Counted from the first letter of the stretch, positions 44,542 through 52,943 are shown. The stretch: DNA of 64,000 nucleotides from Priestia koreensis (GCF_001274935.1 NZ_LILC01000013.1:124001-188000); one strand, 5' to 3'. Made by a program: numbers and translations. Notes: generated from the sequence alone by a model not told the origin.

Positions 44542-44808
44542 CTACGTCTTCGTATAAACAATTTTTTTGATGGTTTCAACGGAAAGAAAATAGTCATCTG
44601 CCAACCGAGAAATTTTCTCTCCATTTTGAAAGGCTTCTCTAATCGCCTCGTTCCGTTCGTCGATCCGCTGACGTTCACCTGAACGAGACCCCCATTTCTC
44701 CCGTACTTTTTCTAGCTTTGGAATATAAATGGTCTCACCTTGAATATATTGTTGAATTTCTAAAATTAACTCCTCAGGCAGCACCGTAGCTGCTTTTACA
44801 TGTTTCAT
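44542..44808 (-). CDS. CD3324-like small DNA-binding protein
   Basis: An 88-residue protein starting MKHVKAATVLPEELILEIQQ, followed by YIQGETIYIPK and a C-terminal helix-turn-helix-like segment ISRLADDYFLSVETIKKIVY. This is the layout of the CD3324-type/Mor-like small proteins of Firmicutes, probably transcriptional regulators. Start at 44808 has AAGGAG nine bases upstream; 15 extra in-frame residues lack a site. It follows a 37-residue peptide gene in the same direction. Confidence 0.72.
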   Translation of the reverse strand: MKHVKAATVLPEELILEIQQYIQGETIYIPKLEKVREKWGSRSGERQRIDERNEAIREAFQNGEKISRLADDYFLSVETIKKIVYTKT

Positions 44809-44873
44809 TTCTGCCAGCTCCTTATTTTGTATTGCGAATGAAATAAGGGGCAAAGCCTAGTAGAAATGAGACG

Positions 44874-44987
44874 TTACATGTATTGGGCGATAAATTCGTT
44901 AAGATTCACCCCATGCAAAGTATCGCCTTTTCGTATAGGCTTTGCATGAGTTGTTTGAGTATCAGGTACACAATTTCTTGCTACCAT
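44874..44987 (-). CDS. Small hypothetical protein (37 aa)
   Basis: ATG at 44987 is preceded by TAGGAGGTGGAGGGA, an excellent ribosome binding site. The 37-residue product (MVARNCVPDTQTTHAKPIRK, then GDTLHGVNLNEFIAQYM) is hydrophilic with one cysteine and no membrane segment. It lies 66 bases upstream of the CD3324-like gene and is probably in the same transcript. No family recognised. Confidence 0.6.
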   Translation of the reverse strand: MVARNCVPDTQTTHAKPIRKGDTLHGVNLNEFIAQYM

Positions 44988-45091
44988 TCCCTCCACCTCC
45001 TAAGATGTTGCGCTTTCTAGTATCGTACCATATTTCTACCATTTTCATGAAGATGAAAACACAAAAAGGTAAATTGCTTTTCACAAGCAAT

Positions 45092-45571
45092 TTACCTGAT
45101 CGTTTCGTTTACAGTCGGTTTCTTAACGCGGTCAATGCAGAACTGAAAGGCATATAGCAAAAGAGCTCGGCCCATTAGCATCCATATATATTGTACCCGT
45201 TTAAGGCGAACTAACGAAAAAATTCCCAGCTTTCGAAGAAGCGGATCAAATGTGTACGTGAAGAACAAATGAATGCACAAGTTGACCGCTATAAATAACG
45301 GAAAGCTGTGAGCAGTTTTTTTCAATACCCATAGCGATGTGAAAAAGTAAGGTCCGATAATCCAAAGATCTTCGCCGCTCGTTTTTTTCGGAAAGCTTTC
45401 AAAAAAAGCCCACCACCTTCTTTTCTTTCCATAGATGTTTAGCCATTTTGTTACGATACTAATCAGAATAGTCGCGGGAAGGTATTTTTTAAATGCACTT
45501 TTCCCAAGCAAAGGAAGCGTTAGCCAAGGGAGAATCAAAGCACAGATTAAAAACAAACGCGTGTGTTTCAT
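45092..45571 (-). CDS. CBO0543-type membrane protein
   Basis: A 159-residue protein with about five membrane segments. It contains KRRWWAFFES, the GPYFFTSLWVLKKTA segment and a C-terminal LGIFSLVRLKRVQYIWMLMG, a pattern I associate with the CBO0543 family of spore-former membrane proteins. Function is unknown. Start at 45571 has AGAGGTGG upstream; the 36-residue extension to 45679 crosses a terminator and is rejected. Confidence 0.65.
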   Translation of the reverse strand: MKHTRLFLICALILPWLTLPLLGKSAFKKYLPATILISIVTKWLNIYGKKRRWWAFFESFPKKTSGEDLWIIGPYFFTSLWVLKKTAHSFPLFIAVNLCIHLFFTYTFDPLLRKLGIFSLVRLKRVQYIWMLMGRALLLYAFQFCIDRVKKPTVNETIR

Positions 45572-45646
45572 TTTAACCACCTCTACCCTATTAACGTGTA
45601 CGCTTGTGGTCATAAATATGTAATGAGGGTAAAAAGACAATCGAAA

Positions 45647-45677
45647 GAAGCCAGAAAAAAATTCTGGCTCTTCGATC
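45647..45677 (-). terminator. Terminator of the SMP-30 gene
   Basis: AGCCAGAA / TTCTGGCT stem with minus-strand T residues in and after the loop, five bases after the lactonase stop. Confidence 0.75.
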
Positions 45678-45681
45678 ATTA

Positions 45682-46560
45682 TTATCCTCTATACGTAAAC
45701 GGTGACATCCCTTTGACACCAGGCTTTACTTTATAAAGTCCACCTGCATGAGGGAACGTAGATAGTACATCCTCTTCTGTGCCGATTCGTGCGGTGGTAA
45801 TGTAAAGCTCGTCTAAATTCTCCCCGCCAAATGTACAAGCGGTTACGTTTAAAGATGGTACTGCAATCTCTTCTAACAGAGTAGCTGTATGAGGATTCCA
45901 TCTTGATACACGTGAACCTCCCCAATGAGCAACCCAAAGCATTCCTTCAGCATCAATCGTCATGCCATCAGGTGACCCTTCAATATTTGTAAAATCAATA
46001 ATCGCCTTACGGTTACTAATCTCGCCTAATTCCACATCGTAATCAAATTGGAAGATGTGCTGAGTAGGCGTATCAATATAGTAAAGCGTTTTTTGATCTG
46101 GAGACCATGCTAGTCCGTTTGAAATACTCACATTGCCGAGCTTCTTTGTCAGTTCTTGATTCTCATCCAAACAGTATAGACTGCCTTTTCCTTCTGTATC
46201 ATTAATATCCATTGTCCCGATCCAAAAGCGCCCTGCAGGGTCACATTTCCCGTCATTAAAGCGATTGTTTTCGATATGTGATTCTGGGTCATGTAAAAAA
46301 GTAAATTCCCCTGTTTCTATATCAAAAAAATGAAGGCCGTTTTGCATTGCTAGTACAACCCCGCCTTTTTCTCTCGTTACAACTGCTCCAATCAATTCTC
46401 CAACAGGATACGTTTTATTTTCTCCTGTTGACGGAGTATACAAGTTCAGCTTTTTCTCCTCAATATCGACCCAATAAAGCTGCTGCGTTTTTTCGTCCCA
46501 GCACGGTCCCTCTCCTAACGTTGCATGCGCGTCCACTACTAGTTCTACCTGTTTTGTCAT
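45682..46560 (-). CDS. SMP-30/gluconolactonase family lactonase
   Basis: A 292-residue six-bladed propeller enzyme. Divalent-metal ligands of the family are in place: glutamate in LGEGPCWDE (near residue 17), asparagine in VSISNGLAWS, and aspartate in GSPDGMTIDAEG; substrate-contact region ENNRFNDGKCDPAGRFWIGT. Hydrolyses sugar lactones; the exact sugar is unknown (B. subtilis YvrE is a relative). Monocistronic, divergent from a GNAT gene. Confidence 0.92.
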   Translation of the reverse strand: MTKQVELVVDAHATLGEGPCWDEKTQQLYWVDIEEKKLNLYTPSTGENKTYPVGELIGAVVTREKGGVVLAMQNGLHFFDIETGEFTFLHDPESHIENNRFNDGKCDPAGRFWIGTMDINDTEGKGSLYCLDENQELTKKLGNVSISNGLAWSPDQKTLYYIDTPTQHIFQFDYDVELGEISNRKAIIDFTNIEGSPDGMTIDAEGMLWVAHWGGSRVSRWNPHTATLLEEIAVPSLNVTACTFGGENLDELYITTARIGTEEDVLSTFPHAGGLYKVKPGVKGMSPFTYRG

Positions 46561-46784
46561 CCGTAAGTCCCCCTCTATGTAGTAAAGCTAAAACAGTATG
46601 TAAAGGCCGTTCGCCTTCTCAAGTAAGAAAAGCTTTCCTCCCTCTATTATGTATAACAATAAAGGTTGGCTTTCGTCCATTCATAAAAGTAAATGTCATT
46701 CAACGAAAAAAAGTCTTTTCCTTAATCTTCAAAATAATTATAATTGATAAACAAATCAAAGAAAAGAAAAGAGGTTCAAAGGAA

Positions 46785-47351
46785 ATGTTTAATTATGTCA
46801 TTACCAACGAAATTTCACTGCGACTTGTTCAAAAAGAGGATGCGGAAGAACTATTTAATCTCATGAATCGTTCAAGGGATTATCTGCGCGAGTGGCTGCC
46901 TTGGGTAGATAATATGACGTGCCCTGAAGACTACCACGGAATTATTGCTATCTGGCTTGATCAGTTTACGAATAATGATGGATTTCAAGCAGCGATTAGC
47001 TATAACGGGCAGATTGTTGGGCTAGCCGGCTTTCATGCGCTTGACTGGCAAAACCATAAAACAACGATTGGGTACTGGCTTGGTGAAGGCTTTCAAGGAA
47101 AGGGCATCATGACTCGAGTAGTGAGCGGCATGCTTCGCTATGCGTTTGAAGAGTATGGATTGAACCGTGTTGAAATTCGCTGTGGCGTTCACAACCATAA
47201 AAGTCGTGCGATTCCTGAACGATTAGGTCTTGTCCAAGAAGGAATTATTCGTGACGGTGAATATCTCTATGATCATTTTCATGATTTGGTGGTGTATGGT
47301 ATTTTAGCACGTGAATGGGATGAACGTGTAAAAACACAGGAAAGAGCGTGA
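46785..47351 (+). CDS. GNAT acetyltransferase, RimJ/RimL (YdaF) type
   Basis: A 188-residue RimL-like GNAT: LRLVQKEDAEELFNLMNRSR and REWLPWVDNM at the N-terminus; acetyl-CoA loop WLGEGFQGKGIMTRVVSGML; CGVHNHKSRAIPERLGLVQE near the C-terminus. The family contains ribosomal-protein serine acetyltransferases such as YdaF. The start at 46785 follows GAGGTTCAAAGGAA; the frame is open upstream to 46347 but overlaps the divergent lactonase and is rejected. Four bases before azlC, so probably in one transcript. Confidence 0.87.
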   Translation: MFNYVITNEISLRLVQKEDAEELFNLMNRSRDYLREWLPWVDNMTCPEDYHGIIAIWLDQFTNNDGFQAAISYNGQIVGLAGFHALDWQNHKTTIGYWLGEGFQGKGIMTRVVSGMLRYAFEEYGLNRVEIRCGVHNHKSRAIPERLGLVQEGIIRDGEYLYDHFHDLVVYGILAREWDERVKTQERA

Positions 47352-47355
47352 TAAA

Positions 47356-48087
47356 ATGCAGCCTACGGCTAAACTAGCACCACCAGTAACTTCATCCTCT
47401 CTATCCATGTATCGAAAAGGTGTCGCAACCGCTCTTCCCATCGTGATCGGTTATATTCCTATTGCGCTCACTTTTGGTCTTTTAGCGAAGCAAGCGGGCA
47501 TCCCGGTTTTTGAAACGGGCATGATGAGTTTACTCGTCTTTGCTGGAGCTAGCCAGTTTATGGCGGTCAATATGCTTTCCATTGGAACAGGCGCGTTTGA
47601 AATTATATTTGCAACGTTCATTTTGAATTTCCGCCATTTTATTATGAATTTATCCTTGATGAACATACTCGAGAAAACGCCGTTTCACTGGAAGTTAGGG
47701 TTATCTGCTCTGCTAACGGATGAAACCTTTGCGATGGCAGCACTTCATCAGGAGCAGGCCTCAAAAAAACGAAGTTATTATTTTTTCGCTGGAATCATGA
47801 CCGCGTCCTGTGCTTCTTGGGTGTTGGGGTCGGTCATCGGCAGTCTAGCAGCCGATTTCTTTCCGAAAAGCTTAAGTGATAGCATGGGAATTGCGCTGTA
47901 TGCCATGTTCATTGGACTACTTGTTCCGTCCGTAAAAAAAGAATGGCGCTACGGTGTCATTGCGATTTGTAGCATGCTACTCAACCTCTTATTTTCCATA
48001 TGGTTAAGCAGCGGTTGGTCAATTGTTTTGGCAACAATCCTTGGAGGAGCCGTCGGCATGCTTCTAACAAGGAGGGAAACTGAATGA
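47356..48087 (+). CDS. azlC: AzlC-family branched-chain amino acid permease
   Basis: A 243-residue membrane protein, the large subunit of an AzlCD-type amino acid exporter. Signature segments: VIGYIPIALTFGLLAKQAGI, VFAGASQFMAVNML, and NFRHFIMNLSLM. In B. subtilis azlCD exports azaleucine/branched-chain amino acids. Overlaps azlD by ATGA. Here it follows a GNAT gene rather than azlB. Confidence 0.93.
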   Translation: MQPTAKLAPPVTSSSLSMYRKGVATALPIVIGYIPIALTFGLLAKQAGIPVFETGMMSLLVFAGASQFMAVNMLSIGTGAFEIIFATFILNFRHFIMNLSLMNILEKTPFHWKLGLSALLTDETFAMAALHQEQASKKRSYYFFAGIMTASCASWVLGSVIGSLAADFFPKSLSDSMGIALYAMFIGLLVPSVKKEWRYGVIAICSMLLNLLFSIWLSSGWSIVLATILGGAVGMLLTRRETE

Positions 48088-48398
48088 TTTGGATCGTCAT
48101 TATCGGCATGTCTATTGCTACGTTAATTCCACGCCTATTACCCGCTGTGTTAATGAACAAAATTGCATTTCCAACGTGGATGAAAAAGTGGCTAGAGACG
48201 ATTCCCTACGCTGCTTTAGGTGCGCTCATCTTTCCTGGCATTATGTCCGTCAACACGGATCATCAGCTCGTTGGCATCATTGGTGGTATTGTAGCAATTT
48301 TACTTGGTTTGTTGAATGTACATATCATTTTTGTAATCGCAGGTGCAATCGGATCGGTTATGCTGTCCAACTGGCTTATCGTACCTCTTCTTTCATAA
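48084..48398 (+). CDS. azlD: AzlD-family small permease subunit
   Basis: A 104-residue protein with about four hydrophobic segments, the small partner of AzlC. Typical features: IPRLLPAVLMNKIAFPTWMK and LETIPYAALGALIFPGIM. Translationally coupled to azlC through ATGA overlap. Confidence 0.92.
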   Translation: MIWIVIIGMSIATLIPRLLPAVLMNKIAFPTWMKKWLETIPYAALGALIFPGIMSVNTDHQLVGIIGGIVAILLGLLNVHIIFVIAGAIGSVMLSNWLIVPLLS

Positions 48399-48442
48399 AA
48401 TCAAAAAACAGAGAACGCCTAGCGCTCTCTGTTTTTTGATTC
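48399..48442. terminator. Bidirectional terminator
   Basis: AATCAAAAAACAGAGA pairs perfectly with TCTCTGTTTTTTGATT (16 bp) between convergent azlD and paiB-like genes. Confidence 0.92.
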
Positions 48443-49054
48443 GTTATACTGAATGTTTCGCTTCATCCGTTCCGCAATTTTATGGCTGTCTGCATAAGGT
48501 TGTTTTTCTAATACCTCGACAATTCGTTTTTGTCGTTCGACAGAGTGGTTTTGGCTAAGCTTTTCCTTTCCTTCAATTCGTTGGATGGAAATTTGAAACC
48601 CAACAATTCCTTTTTGAAGACCACGCAAATAGTCTTTTCCTGCCTCTTCAAGTCGATATGTACTTGTCGGACCTTCATACACTGACACCATGTCAGCTAG
48701 AGCTGAAGCTACGTCATTAGCATCTTCCATCATCTTTAACGTTCCATACACATGAACGGCTACATAGTTCCACGTCGGAACCGCCTGTGTGGACTCATAC
48801 CACGAAGGTGATATGTAGGCGTGCGGCCCCTGAAAAAGCACCAGCACCTCTTGATTTTCTGCATCCTTCCACTGTCCATTCGCTCGAGCGAAATGACCAT
48901 ACAGCTGTCTATTTTCTGCATCAATTACAAGTGGCAATTGCGTTGCAGTGGGCACCCCGTCGTGCATAGAAATGACGGTTGCAAAGCTGTATTCATTCAT
49001 AAATTGAAAAAGCTCTTTTTCTTCGTTCATTTTGAAATACTTAGGTATGTACAT
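48419..49054 (-). CDS. PaiB-like FMN-binding regulator
   Basis: A 211-residue protein of the PaiB/FMN-binding negative regulator family. Start MYIPKYFKMNEEKELFQFM, then YSFATVISMHDGVPTATQLP and the FMN-fold segment YISPSWYESTQAVPTWNYVA. In B. subtilis PaiB works with the acetyltransferase PaiA to repress sporulation and protease genes. No paiA lies next to it here, so the partner is missing locally. The 3' end overlaps the shared terminator. Confidence 0.9.
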   Translation of the reverse strand: MYIPKYFKMNEEKELFQFMNEYSFATVISMHDGVPTATQLPLVIDAENRQLYGHFARANGQWKDAENQEVLVLFQGPHAYISPSWYESTQAVPTWNYVAVHVYGTLKMMEDANDVASALADMVSVYEGPTSTYRLEEAGKDYLRGLQKGIVGFQISIQRIEGKEKLSQNHSVERQKRIVEVLEKQPYADSHKIAERMKRNIQYNESKNRER

Positions 49055-49103
49055 GTTCTCTCCTCCCTATCTACCATTATATAGGAGGATTAGCGTTAAA
49101 AGG

Positions 49104-49361
49104 TCAAAGATTTAAGCGAAAACCTTCTTGCCCATTTATTATCATGGTAGTGAGTAATCCGATCTCAACAAACAAGTAAATATTTCGCTGAACGGTACGG
49201 TAGGTAATGTGAGGGTTCTGTTTTTTTATATTTTTCATCATGGTTCTGAGCGAAATAAACGTATCTCCGTAATCATTTAAATACGATAAGATCATCGTTC
49301 GCTGTGGCGTACAGTTACATCCCTTTTCTTTTAGATAGGTGAGATATTTCGTTTTAAGCAT
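49104..49361 (-). CDS. Fur-like mini-regulator (DNA-binding domain only)
   Basis: An 85-residue protein with the Fur/PerR winged-helix pattern: LKEKGCNCTPQRTMILSYLN, LRTMMKNIKKQNPHITYRTV, and YLFVEIGLLTTMII. It stops where the normal Fur dimerisation and metal-binding domain (HxHxxC and CxxC motifs) should begin. Full-length Fur proteins are about 145 residues, so this is either a naturally short regulator or a decayed gene; the intact frame, start signal (GGAG) and clean stop favour a real small protein. Divergent from the sensor kinase. Confidence 0.7.
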   Translation of the reverse strand: MLKTKYLTYLKEKGCNCTPQRTMILSYLNDYGDTFISLRTMMKNIKKQNPHITYRTVQRNIYLFVEIGLLTTMIINGQEGFRLNL

Positions 49362-49567
49362 GGTTCTTCTCACTCCATTCTTAAATTTTTAGTCGTTTCG
49401 ATTTATGTATGTTCATTATAAAATTCGAAATAGAGCATCGACAATAACTCGAATGAGTGATTTTCGTGAAAAACTATGACGAAAACGTGGACAAGTGATA
49501 AACTAAAGACGATTTTATACACATGGAACAGCTTTACTGTAAAGTGAGACTAGAAGAAGGTGAACAT

Positions 49568-50389
49568 GTGAGCTACAAACAAATAAAATGGCTTATTTTA
49601 ATTCTCCCTACCATTACAATTGGCGTCTGGGAATATAGTCGACACGCATTTTTGCTTCCCTACTTGTCAATGGAGGTTGGAAACTTTTTATCTCCCGTTA
49701 TTGTTTTTACGGTAACTATTATCTTTTTGCTTCGCTTGTTCTCCCTGTTAGAGAAAATGCAGGAGGAGCTACGCCGTGAACGCGCGAAAAAGGTAGCGTT
49801 ATTAGAACGGGAAAAGCTGGCACGTGAACTTCATGATGGCATTGCTCAGTCGCTTTTCCTTCTCTCTGTAAAAGTCAATAAGTTCGGTCGTCAGTATGAC
49901 TTGGAATTAAAAGAAGACTTTCAAAAAATGAAGCAGACCATTCAGCACGTACATGAAGATATTCGCCAATCCATTACCAATTTAAAAGAGATTCCAGATA
50001 GCGAAGAATTTAAGTGCAGAAACACCATTTCTCGTTATTTAGATGAGCTACAGACTAATTATCAAATGGAGGTTGATTTTCAGTGGCACCTTTCGGAAGA
50101 GCGACTGACGACGAAAGAGAAAGTGGAGTTGTTTGCTTGCATAAAAGAAGCCACAATTAACGTGGTGAAGCATGCAAAAACGGATAAAATTTGGATTTTG
50201 GCTCGTGAAACATCGTCTGGTTGGCTCTGTGAGGTGCGTGACGAGGGCATTGGATTCGCAAAGGAAACGACAAAAGCGCACGGGTTTGGTCTGCAAATTC
50301 TACAAAGTCGCGCAGCTGAAATGAACTGGGTTCTGACGGTTCAAAAAGAACAACAAACAATCGTTCGAATTCAAAAGGAGGACACGTAA
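49568..50389 (+). CDS. Sensor histidine kinase, HisKA_3 (NarL-partner) type
   Basis: A 273-residue membrane kinase. Two TM helices (about residues 8-22 and 39-58), a coiled-coil linker (LEKMQEELRRERAKKVALLE), the HisKA_3 motif with phospho-acceptor H89 (ARELHDGIAQSLFLLSVKV), and a HATPase with ACIKEATINVVKHAKTDK and EVRDEGIGF. The extracytoplasmic loop is only about 15 residues. GTG at 49568 has AAGGTGAA upstream; an ATG at 49523 has no site. The downstream regulator's Shine-Dalgarno lies in its last codons. Confidence 0.88.
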   Translation: MSYKQIKWLILILPTITIGVWEYSRHAFLLPYLSMEVGNFLSPVIVFTVTIIFLLRLFSLLEKMQEELRRERAKKVALLEREKLARELHDGIAQSLFLLSVKVNKFGRQYDLELKEDFQKMKQTIQHVHEDIRQSITNLKEIPDSEEFKCRNTISRYLDELQTNYQMEVDFQWHLSEERLTTKEKVELFACIKEATINVVKHAKTDKIWILARETSSGWLCEVRDEGIGFAKETTKAHGFGLQILQSRAAEMNWVLTVQKEQQTIVRIQKEDT

Positions 50390-51025
50390 ATGGATACGTT
50401 TCGTCTGCTTGTTGTAGATGACCATCCCCATGCACGAGAAGCAATCCGAGACATTTTAGCCGAGCACGAAGAGTTTATTATTATTGGCGAAGCTAAAAAT
50501 GGTAAAGAAGCAATTCAATTTGCTCAGGAATGGTTGCCAGATCTTATTTTAATGGATATTAAAATGCCCGTTATGGACGGTCTTGAAGCTACTAAGGTCA
50601 TTAAGAGACAATTCCCAGCTGTTAAAATTGTCATGATGACCGTATCTGATGATATTACGGATTTATTTGATGCTTTGAAAAAAGGCGCACAGGGTTATTT
50701 ATTAAAAAACATTCAATCTGACGAGTGGATTGAATACTTACGTGCCTTTGCTTTAGACGAGGTGCCAATGTCAAAGGAAATTGCGTTTCGGATTTTAAAT
50801 GAGTTTCCGCAAAAGAAAGCTACTCAGGAGACGCCGCTTTCTGTACGAGAACTAGAGGTTTTACAGCTTGTAGCAAAGGGCATGTCAAACCGGGATATTT
50901 CAACCCATCTATATATATCTGAGCATACGGTAAAAAGCCATCTAAAGAACATTTTAGGAAAGCTTCATTTAGAAAATCGCGTCCAGCTCACTAGCTATGC
51001 GTATGAACAAGGTCTAATGAACTAA
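50390..51025 (+). CDS. NarL/FixJ-family response regulator
   Basis: A 211-residue regulator with a receiver domain (VVDDHPHAREAIRDIL, phospho-acceptor D56 in LILMDIKMPVMDG, K in KKGAQGYLLKN) and a LuxR-type output (LSVRELEVLQLVAKGMSNRD, ISEHTVKSHLKNILGKLHLE). AAAAGGAGG starts it directly after the kinase stop, with no gap. Signal and targets are unknown; resembles LiaSR/YxjML-type pairs. Confidence 0.92.
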   Translation: MDTFRLLVVDDHPHAREAIRDILAEHEEFIIIGEAKNGKEAIQFAQEWLPDLILMDIKMPVMDGLEATKVIKRQFPAVKIVMMTVSDDITDLFDALKKGAQGYLLKNIQSDEWIEYLRAFALDEVPMSKEIAFRILNEFPQKKATQETPLSVRELEVLQLVAKGMSNRDISTHLYISEHTVKSHLKNILGKLHLENRVQLTSYAYEQGLMN

Positions 51026-51049
51026 AACCCACCCCTGTCCAAAGAAGGT

Positions 51050-51079
51050 TTGCCATAAAAGGATATCCTTCTATATAAT
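51050..51079 (+). promoter_or_regulatory. Sigma-A promoter of the glutamate racemase gene
   Basis: TTGCCA (51050-51055), 18-bp spacer, TATAAT (51074-51079). Confidence 0.75.
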
Positions 51080-51129
51080 AAACATGGAGAATGATTAATA
51101 ACTAAATTAACAAACATCAGGTGAAAAAA

Positions 51130-51909
51130 ATGAGAATTGGTTTTTTTGATTCAGGAATTGGTGGTTTAACGGTCTTGAATGAAGCAATAAAGCAATGTAA
51201 AGGAGAAGACTTTTTATACTTTGCCGATACGCTTCACGTTCCCTACGGCCCTAAATCAAAGGAAGAAGTACTTGAAGGTGTTAAGCACTCTGTTCAAATG
51301 ATGGTAGATGAGAACATCAAAGCTCTGGTTATTGCTTGTAACACAGCTACGAGCATCGCGGCAAACGAGCTTCGACGTACATACGATATTCCGATTATTG
51401 GCATGGAGCCAGCAGCAAAGCCGGCGATCCAAATTAGTCAACCTTTAGGGAAACGCGTGCTCGTGTTTGCCACAGAGCTCACATTGAAGCAAACGAAGTA
51501 TGCAGAGCTTATTACGGAGATTGATCACGATTCAATCGTTGACTCCCTTCCGCTTCCTGAGCTCGTGGAGTTTTGTGAGCAATTGAATTTTGATCAAGAT
51601 GAACTAACGGCGTTCTTTCAAAAGAAGCTTGCACACTTTGATTTAAGTCAGTACGGAACGATCGTTCTTGGCTGCACACATTTTCCTTATTTTAAGTCTG
51701 TATTAAGACGTTTCCTGCCACCACACATCCAGCTCGTTGATGGCAGTGCTGGAACAGTTAAGCAGTTGAAACACGTGCTGTCTGCGCAGAGCATACTTAA
51801 CACAGAAGGAACTGGTCACATTAAGTTCATGTGCTCGACTCACGACGTGGATTATATAATGAAAATGCAGCAGGGGTTAGCCGTATTACAAGGCATGGAG
51901 GAAGAATAG
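51130..51909 (+). CDS. murI: Glutamate racemase
   Basis: A 259-residue racemase supplying D-glutamate for peptidoglycan. Catalytic cysteines C70 (ACNTATS) and C182 (GCTHFP) are present, with FFDSGIGGLTVL at the N-terminus and ADTLHVPYGPKS. The sequence is closer to the YrpC type than to RacE (for example KALVIACNTATSIA and IIGMEPAAKPA). ATG at 51130 has AGGTG six bases upstream; a GTG at 51121 overlaps that site. Monocistronic with its own promoter and terminator. Confidence 0.95.
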   Translation: MRIGFFDSGIGGLTVLNEAIKQCKGEDFLYFADTLHVPYGPKSKEEVLEGVKHSVQMMVDENIKALVIACNTATSIAANELRRTYDIPIIGMEPAAKPAIQISQPLGKRVLVFATELTLKQTKYAELITEIDHDSIVDSLPLPELVEFCEQLNFDQDELTAFFQKKLAHFDLSQYGTIVLGCTHFPYFKSVLRRFLPPHIQLVDGSAGTVKQLKHVLSAQSILNTEGTGHIKFMCSTHDVDYIMKMQQGLAVLQGMEEE

Positions 51910-51911
51910 GT

Positions 51912-51948
51912 AAAAAGCATTCAGAGCAATTGCTCTGGATGCTTTTTC
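51912..51948. terminator. Bidirectional terminator
   Basis: AAAAAGCAT-CAGAGCA / TGCTCTG-ATGCTTTTT stem, two bases after the racemase gene. Confidence 0.9.
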
Positions 51949-51955
51949 TTTTCCA

Positions 51956-52336
51956 TTAGCAATTACAGATCATCATTACATTGCCATCAGGGTCTTGAAT
52001 ATTGAACCAAGCTGTTTCTTCTACGCGCTCAATTTCTCTCGTAACGATGATATTATGCTGTTTAATATAACTGTATGCCTCATCGATATCAGGCGCATAG
52101 AAGTTAAAAATAGGGTTAGATGACGGTGTATGGATGAAATGTGGATCAAAGGTGTGGTCGTCTAGCGTAAGTGACGTGCTCCCAACGACAGGCAGATTGT
52201 AAACGGGCGATGATACTTGATCGAGCTGAATGTCCAATCCTAGCAAGTTTCCATACCACTCAGCAGATGCCCGCAGATTCGTAACGTGAATAAAGACCCC
52301 GTTCATTTGATTTTTTACAGGTAACGTTTGCTTCAT
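51956..52336 (-). CDS. VOC/glyoxalase-family protein
   Basis: A 126-residue vicinal-oxygen-chelate protein with two beta-alpha-beta modules: GVFIHVTNLRASAEWYGNLL and FNFYAPDIDEAYSYIKQHNI, ending in WFNIQDPDGNVMMIC. Metal ligand candidates are the histidine in VFIHV and the acidic residues near the C-terminus. Could be a dioxygenase, a lyase or a drug-binding protein. Start at 52336 has AGGAGGG six bases upstream. Confidence 0.83.
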   Translation of the reverse strand: MKQTLPVKNQMNGVFIHVTNLRASAEWYGNLLGLDIQLDQVSSPVYNLPVVGSTSLTLDDHTFDPHFIHTPSSNPIFNFYAPDIDEAYSYIKQHNIIVTREIERVEETAWFNIQDPDGNVMMICNC

Positions 52337-52378
52337 GAGAAGCCCTCCTTTTAAATTTCGTCTTATGTAAGATTCCAC

Positions 52379-52624
52379 ACGAACGTACGTTTTCCTTCTT
52401 TTATTTCAATACATTTTTGAAAATGATCTTTTCCACAGAGCTATTTAATGGGCTTACAGGAAAGAACCTCTCCGATATTGACCCCACGAAAATACAAAAG
52501 GAATCGCCGCCACCTTTACGATAAACGTTTGTTTCATTTTCCCCTAATCTCAATCTACTGAGATTAGCTGTGTAGACGACAAAACCGATCATGACATTAC
52601 CTATCTTGTATATCGACAAAGTTT
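52379..52624. other. Intergenic stretch without a supported gene
   Basis: About 250 bases between the VOC gene and a small-peptide terminator. It contains an 8-bp perfect hairpin TAATCTCA/TGAGATTA near 52546-52567. An open frame of 72 codons on the minus strand has no ATG or ribosome binding site, so I do not call it. Confidence 0.5.
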
Positions 52625-52660
52625 ACAAAAAGGAAGAGTTTCACTGCAAACTCTTCCTTT
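52625..52660 (-). terminator. Terminator of the 35-aa peptide gene
   Basis: AAAGGAAGAGTTT / AAACTCTTCCTTT perfect 13-bp stem with a minus-strand T-run. Confidence 0.9.
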
Positions 52661-52681
52661 CATTCATACAGCTTGTCCTTT

Positions 52682-52789
52682 TTATAATAGTCCGTTAATA
52701 GAATGATTTAAAACCGTTAGATCAAGCGTTAGAAAGAAGAAAAATAACGTATGAATACCCGTAAGCAAAACGAGCTTTTTCGTTGTCAT
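52682..52789 (-). CDS. Small single-pass membrane peptide (35 aa)
   Basis: ATG at 52789 follows AGAAGGGGTGG. The product begins with MTTKKLVLLTGIHTLFFFFL, one hydrophobic helix after two lysines, and ends NHSINGLL. It is followed by a strong terminator, so it is a complete unit. No family recognised. Confidence 0.6.
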   Translation of the reverse strand: MTTKKLVLLTGIHTLFFFFLTLDLTVLNHSINGLL

Positions 52790-52903
52790 ATACACCACCC
52801 CTTCTAGTTAAAAGCGATAGTAGAATGATGTAGTATATGAAAAAAGAACTAGAAGGTCACGACTTTTTAACTAGAAGTGAAAAAATCAGCGGTTTGTAGC
52901 TAG

Positions 52904-52943
52904 AAAAAAAGCGAGTATGGCATCCTCCATACTCGCTTTTTTC
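52904..52943 (-). terminator. Terminator of the amino-acid ABC operon
   Basis: GCGAGTATGG / CCATACTCGC stem extended by A/T pairs, directly after the ATPase gene. Confidence 0.9.

Noticed and set aside
45572..45679. 36-residue N-terminal extension of the CBO0543-like protein
   Set aside because: It crosses the terminator of the upstream lactonase gene and lacks a ribosome binding site.
46347..46784. Long plus-strand open frame upstream of the GNAT gene
   Set aside because: It overlaps the start of the divergent lactonase gene on the other strand. The true GNAT start at 46785 has a ribosome binding site and begins the family homology.
52401..52619. 72-codon minus-strand frame
   Set aside because: No ATG and no ribosome binding site at its start; composition unlike the neighbours.
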